The translations under genes were made by a program, and so were the position numbers. The notes under the pieces were generated by a model. That model did not search any database. It saw only the letters and a program-made list of their open reading frames with translations, and was not told where the DNA came from. Below are positions 60,601 to 64,000 of a stretch of 64,000 nt of DNA, piece after piece; position 1 is the stretch's first letter, and each line of letters opens with the position of its first letter. This stretch comes from Oscheius sp. JU75 (taxonomy: Eukaryota > Nematoda > Chromadorea > Rhabditida > Rhabditidae): positions 1,488,001 through 1,552,000 of the forward strand of contig JASJZC010000001.1 of the NCBI GenBank assembly GCA_037178855.1. The letters are read 5' to 3'.

Positions 60601-62799
60601 GAGTGTTAACAACAAATTCAGCAACTTTCAATACCCCCTGGTCCAAAATACTAAACCGGTTCCAGAAGCTGGGAGCCTATTTCTGCTAAAATAGTTGAGC
60701 TTTGCAAAAGTTTAACAAGAAAATATAAGAAAAGACAAAACCCGCATAATTAAACAGACCCATCTTTTTCTTACTATTTTGAATGAATCAATCAAATTTC
60801 CAGATCCATCTCGCTGATTGGTGAGGACGATCGCAAGCTGCTCAAGGAGATCATTAAGGCCAACCCGGATAGGACGCTGAAGCAGCGTCAAGTCGCCCCG
60901 GAAGTCATCGAGGCCTACAGACAGCGCTTAGACACTCTGGAAGAGTCGATTGAGCAGGTCGTCAGCGAAGAACGTGAGGAACGCGAGCTCCGAATCGCCG
61001 AGGACAATCTGAAGAGGACACAGCAGAAGCTCGAAACCGGCGAGAATGAACGGGACGGACGTGTCTGGTTCCAGAAGGCCAGCGAGTCGGACCGGGAAAA
61101 GAAGAGACAGGAGAAGAAGGCCCTCCGAGAGGCTGAGAAGAAGAAAAAGGACGCCGCCAAGACGGTATTTCGGTTTTTAATACGAAAAAGATGGCGCGAG
61201 TTTTTTGAATTTAGGTCCCGCAGCGAACTTCCCTTAAAATGCTTTTCACGGCGTTGTACACTTCCTTTTAAGTCTTTTAAATGTATTAAAAACGACTCGG
61301 CATCCAAAACTGTAATCTGCTACATCTCTTTTGACAAAATAATACCCGAGAAAATAGGCGAAATTCAAAATTTTCCAACTTCTCCCAAAAAATGAGTTTG
61401 GGTTCCGCAGCTGACTCCCCTAAAGTGCATACTTTTCGCATTTTTGGTGTAATACACTTGTTTTAAAGAGACAATAAGATTGTGACTGCACGGCGGAACG
61501 CTTTTTGAGTTTGGATTTTATGATCAAAAAAGGGATTTTTAGGATCAAAAAAAATTTTGGATTTTAGTTTCTTTCTGCATTTTTCGGTGCTTTACAGACG
61601 TTTTCTCAGTTTCTAAGCGTAGTTAATCGGTTCGCCGTCAAATTCTACCCTAGAAAAGTCTACTTTGACAGAAAAACGACCGAGAAAAATTGACGAAGCG
61701 CTGTCTTTTTACGACCATTTTTTTCATTTTTCTTGGTAATTTGTAGGACACTGGACGCAAAAGAAAATATCGAAAAAATGGAGAGAAATTGGCATGTTTA
61801 TTCTACAGTAACCCGTATTTTCCAGCCGGAAGAAGTCGAAGCCGAACATCACGCTGCCTACCTGGTCCGTGAGGCCAAGAGAGCCAGGAAGACGAAGAAT
61901 GGCCGACTGCGTGCCGTTATGGAGGACAGCGTCTCGAACAGGAGAAAGAAGCCGCAGATGGCTGCTGCCAGCAGCAAAAAGAAACTTGCCTCGGCCTCCT
62001 TGGCCAGTCTCTCAGCTCCACAGGTTTGTTTTTTTTACCAATGCTGGCTATCACCCCTTATCTTGCAAACCTTTCGATTAATCATCTTACTTATCCTGTT
62101 AGCTTGGTGAAAAAGTTTGTAGCTCACGGGGGTCGAACCTGGGTCGTCTGGTTCGTAGTGGCGCCTCTTACCAACACACGGACTGTTTTGCTAAAACTTT
62201 GAATGGCTTGTTTGGAGATCGAAAACCTCTTAATATCAAAATGGTGCTTTGCAAAAAGTAAGGTGGGATCGAACCCGGGTAACTCGTGTTTACAATAGGC
62301 TAGCTTCGGACAATAGCCATCATTTTGTAGAGCTTTTTGTGCTGAGTAAGAACATGCATAAGAACACTGGTTTCAGGACTCTGAACAAAGTTATAGCCCT
62401 TCAAAGTTTTAGTGAATAAGTGGCGTATTGATAATAGGTGCCACTACGAAACTGATAACCCGGGTGGATTCCCTGTAACTGACAAACTTATTTTAAGGCA
62501 TGTGAAAGAGTCACAAAGTAGGAAAACTACAAGTTTACAAAAATATTATCCCCAATTGGAGATAGTCAATCTTGTGCGTCCAGATTACTTACAAAATCCA
62601 TATTTTTCAGTCCGGCCGCGTCCAGAAGCCGTCAAACAAGTCGGCTGCTCCGGGTGGTGGAAAGAAGTCCTTCACGTCGGCCTTCACCTCGGTCGACAGA
62701 AGAAACGTCAAGAATGCTCGTCGTGGCCCGGACGACAGCGAATTCCGTCGCGCCCGTGTCGCTCATCGTCTCAAAACCACCACGGGCAGGAAGAAGTAA
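48666..62799 (+). CDS. ddx-27: DEAD-box RNA helicase DDX27 (Drs1)
   Basis: Eleven exons join to about 741 residues: 48666-48923, about 48964-49057, 49287-49490, 49534-49691, 50214-50265, 58609-58733, 59179-59304, 59800-60260, 60804-61164, 61826-62023, 62611-62799. In order: an acidic N-terminus; Q motif GFQDPTPIQ; Walker A ATGTGKT; motif Ia [18 protein letters not shown] as [11 protein letters not shown]; then helicase C with [13 protein letters not shown] and [10 protein letters not shown]; a long Lys/Glu coiled tail ending in RGPDD...TTTGRKK. Drs1/DDX27 acts in the nucleolus in large ribosomal subunit assembly. Human DDX27 is 796 residues. The intron after exon 5 is 8343 bp and contains two complete minus-strand genes. 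The exon 2 acceptor is ambiguous (48964 or 48976; both keep frame). Confidence 0.95.
50662..52866 (-). CDS. MFS transporter A, nested in the DDX27 intron
   Basis: Four exons (52866-52543, 52405-52079, 51760-51420, 50899-50662) give 409 residues. The loop between helices 2 and 3 has the MFS motif A ([11 protein letters not shown]). Some ten to twelve hydrophobic helices are visible, e.g. [26 protein letters not shown] and [16 protein letters not shown]. The layout and size suit the SLC22A18/TetA-like branch of small-solute antiporters; the substrate is unknown. Gene B at 54.8-58.0 kb aligns along its whole length. Confidence 0.85.
51888..51962 (+). mobile_element. Lone tRNA-like sequence
   Basis: TAATAGTGCAGTCGGTTAGAG (A box) and CAGGTGCGGATCTCGA (weak B box) are in tRNA spacing. 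It lies in an intron of MFS transporter A. The ends do not pair. Confidence 0.45.
53185..53378 (-). repeat. Dispersed repeat family R1, copy 4
   Basis: On the minus strand: GAAGCCCTAATTGCCAGTTAGT, CAAGTCAAGTCAAAGTAGTT, CTGGGAGAACGTTGCTTCT, and an end hairpin GCGCCCCAACGGGGC before CCTAACT. It lacks the CTGT tract. Confidence 0.75.
54575..54657. repeat. Palindromic GAACAAAAGTTAC repeat
   Basis: GTAACATTTGTTCACAA and TTGTGAACAAAAGTTAC form an imperfect palindrome. A further CTGAACAAAAGTTAC lies just upstream, and another at about 29452 (CTGAACAAAAGTTACATTAC). Confidence 0.6.
54803..58012 (-). CDS. MFS transporter B, nested in the DDX27 intron
   Basis: Eight exons on the minus strand join in frame to 409 residues, the same length as transporter A. 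It starts [20 protein letters not shown] and ends [31 protein letters not shown] aligns with [16 protein letters not shown] of A, and [19 protein letters not shown] with [18 protein letters not shown]. Motif A is weak here (no DRxGR after helix 2), so function may have drifted. Exon 7 needs acceptor GTTAAG-GTT and exon 8 CATTCAG-GCT to stay in frame. Substrate unknown; acts in a membrane. Confidence 0.8.
57030..57200 (+). repeat. Dispersed repeat family R3, copy 2
   Basis: TGCATTTTTCGAGTTTTGA, CATTTTCTCGGTTTCTAAGT, GCCGTCAAATTCTATCCTAGA, TTTACTTTGACAGAAAAAG. It lies in an intron of transporter B, antisense to it. Confidence 0.75.
58735..58930 (+). mobile_element. SINE: body plus second tRNA module, head missing
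   Basis: It starts within the first bases of a DDX27 intron: GCATTTTGTAGAGTTTTTGG, AAGAATATGCAAAC, CATGCAAAGTTACAGCCC, then CAGTTGGTGTAGTACCAGAG and AGGCTCAATCCCCG. No head module, because the exon abuts. Confidence 0.65.
59468..59545. repeat. Foldback repeat R2 half-copy
   Basis: TCTGCTCTGCAACTTTGCAGAACATCG matches the other R2 copies. It lies in a DDX27 intron. Confidence 0.55.
59578..59655 (-). mobile_element. Lone tRNA-like sequence
   Basis: The minus strand reads AAATGGCCTAGTGGCTAAAAG (A box) and CTGATTCGAGTCC (B box), with a short anticodon-like arm between. The ends do not pair. Confidence 0.55.
60393..60465 (+). mobile_element. Lone tRNA-like sequence beside an R3 fragment
   Basis: TGATTAGCGCTCCGATTACGG and GCTGGGTTCGATCCCC show the boxes. 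An R3 fragment (CATTTTCTCGGCTTTTAAGT, about 60352) precedes it. Confidence 0.5.
61565..61730 (+). repeat. Dispersed repeat family R3, copy 3
   Basis: CTGCATTTTTCGGTGCTTTACA, GTTTTCTCAGTTTCTAAGCG, GCCGTCAAATTCTACCCTAGA, TCTACTTTGACAGAAAAACG. It lies in a DDX27 intron. Confidence 0.75.
62105..62305 (-). mobile_element. Twin-tRNA SINE, full arrangement
   Basis: On the minus strand: a head ending ACCCGGGTTCGATCCC, a body with CTTTTTGCAAAGCACC and GATCTCCAAACAAGCC, then GTGTGTTGGTAAGAGGCGCC, GACGACCCAGGTTCGACCCC and GTGAGCTACAAAC. Last DDX27 intron. Confidence 0.7.
62310..62480 (+). mobile_element. SINE: body plus second tRNA module
   Basis: CATTTTGTAGAGCTTTTTGTG, GAGTAAGAACATGCATAAG, CTGAACAAAGTTATAGCCC, AGTGGCGTATTGATAATAGG, GTGCCACTACGAAACTGA. 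It lies tail-away from the inverted copy just upstream. Confidence 0.65.
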
Positions 62800-62927
62800 A
62801 AATTGTTGTCGTCTCTATTGTTGTCGCCCTGTTGTTATTTCTCGTTATGTTTTCTGTTTGATAAACATGGTAAAAAGTGATAAAAAAAAAAATTGACAGT
62901 GTTAATATAAGGGCAAAAACTTGGTTT

Positions 62928-63773
62928 TCAATCAGTATCTGTGAAATATCGCAGGGCCGAGACAGAGAAGAGCTTCTCGATAAAGACGTCGTCTTCTATC
63001 GGGGCGATGTGAGCTGAAAATACTTGTTTTTTTTGGGGCCAGAAAACTATGGAAAGTGAATATTTCCACAAGTTGACCAGACTATTCAAATTGCTGGCGT
63101 CATTTTGTAGAATTTTTCGTACTGACGTGAGTAAGAATATGCAAGGTAAGAGGCTCCACTATCGAACCAGACGACCAGGGTTCGACCCTCGTGGGCGACA
63201 TACTTTTTCAGCACTATTTTGAGAAAAAAGCCATGGGAAAATGTCGGAAGAACTAATCTAGTGTAAGTATTTAATGGAAAATGGCGCCAATTTGAGCAAA
63301 CTTTTCATATTACAGTTCATACAAAATTAAAAAAGAAAGCTCACCTGCTCTCCCAGTCAGCCGAGCACTTTTGGTCGGAGTGTGATTATGGAATGTGGAA
63401 TAGCGCACGACGGTGCGCGGATGATCATTTGAGGTGAGATCGGCATAGATACTTGTCAACATATCACTTAAATTTTTATGAATTAGGCCTTAAAACGTAG
63501 TAAACTTACCTAAATGCTGCTCCTAGCTGCGAGAGATCCTTTAGCGAGTTCCTACAAGGCTCGATTAGGGAGGAATGAGACGGGACTATTACATCGGCTG
63601 AAAATTTAGGAAATACGCGAAAAATAAGACGAAAATTACGAGGAGATCCGACAAGGAGGACGTTTTTGAAGCGGCCGAAGGCACCATTCCGGGAGATCCG
63701 AACGAGGTAGGTATTCTGGAAATTGACGCCGTCACGAAGCGAGAGCTGGTCGATTGACTGTGACTGTTTCCAC
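62928..63773 (-). CDS. FAM135-like hydrolase, C-terminal exons (cut by window end)
   Basis: Exons 63773-63640, 63597-63510, 63466-63345 and 63013-62928 join in frame; upstream exons lie beyond the window. The sequence fits the C-terminus of FAM135A/B: FGRFKNVLLVGSPPDVIVPS (strand and Asp of the alpha/beta-hydrolase), an SLIEPC helix, then LTGRAAHIAPIEDDVFIEKL with the late catalytic-type His, ending ALRYFTDTD. FAM135 carries a DUF676 lipase-like domain; its substrate is not established. The gene is convergent with DDX27, 128 bp between stops. One intron holds a SINE (63095-63215). Confidence 0.85.
63095..63215 (+). mobile_element. SINE: short body plus second tRNA module
   Basis: CATTTTGTAGAATTTTTCGT, GAGTAAGAATATGCAAGG, then CTATCGAACCAGACGACC and AGGGTTCGACCCTCGTGGG. 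The CCAAACAAAGTTAC part of the body is deleted. Confidence 0.6.
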
Positions 63774-64000
63774 CTGAAAATCGGGGGTTGACATGCGTTT
63801 TTGAGGGGTAATAGTGTGAAAAGAGACTTTTCACGGGTCCCTACATAATTACTTTATACGGAACAATCGCCGTCACGAAGCGATATGGCCTATGTTCCGC
63901 AAGGTTGGCTATAGCCCCTTCCGCTCTGCTGTTTTTGGTCTTTTGCCACCGTATAGTGGTAACGCGCTCGCGTGATATCTAGAGCTCACGGGTTCGGTTA
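63774..64000. other. Window end, intron of the FAM135-like gene
   Basis: No exon identified. GCCGTCACGAAGCGA at about 63874 repeats a 15-bp piece of the exon near 63729. The last 60 bases (ACCGTATAGTGGTAACGC ... CTCACGGGTTCGGTTA) look like another tRNA-like sequence cut by the window edge. Confidence 0.4.

Overview
The window reads as nuclear DNA of an invertebrate, most likely a nematode. Genes are split by many introns with GT donors and TTTYCAG acceptors. Several start codons lie 1-40 nt behind an acceptor-like TTTCAG with no visible upstream exon, as expected for spliced-leader trans-splicing. The antizyme gene uses a UUU-UGA shift site, the form I know from nematodes. The AP-1 gamma and MEC-8-type proteins also look nematode-like. 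I cannot name the species.

Layout. 1-8 kb: a gene-free flank, then small plus-strand genes: a secreted protein, a 60-residue cysteine peptide, a DOMON protein and an acidic RVTF-motif protein. 8-13.7 kb: 5.6 kb without a gene, holding a long inverted repeat and other foldback repeats. 13.7-26.2 kb: mostly minus strand, with a MEC-8/RBPMS RNA-binding protein, an RMDN microtubule-dynamics protein, a scrambled pseudogene, a plus-strand Cys-rich membrane protein, AP-1 gamma adaptin and RNA polymerase II subunit RPB4. 26.6-28.3 kb: elongation factor 1-gamma. 28.3-35 kb: a junk-like block of broken gene pieces (Ig-like membrane pseudogene with a hAT-type MITE, two RPB4 fragments, dispersed repeats) plus one unrecognised gene with open exons. 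35.1-36.8 kb: ornithine decarboxylase antizyme on the minus strand, with an in-frame TGA that needs +1 frameshifting. 37.8-62.8 kb: three large plus-strand genes in a row, CDC27/APC3, an unrecognised acidic protein and the DDX27 DEAD-box helicase. Two paralogous 409-residue MFS transporters lie on the opposite strand inside one 8.3-kb DDX27 intron. 62.9 kb to the end: the C-terminal exons of a FAM135-like hydrolase on the minus strand, running off the window.

The recognised genes are housekeeping functions (transcription, translation, vesicle coats, cell cycle, ribosome assembly, polyamine control) and do not form one pathway. RPB4 and AP-1 gamma lie head-to-tail about 250 bp apart and could be an operon. 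Repeats are the other theme: large introns of CDC27, its neighbour and DDX27 carry tRNA-derived elements, at least three of which have a tRNA-like module at both ends, plus two further dispersed families. Exon boundaries were placed by eye from reading frame and splice signals and may be off by a base or two.
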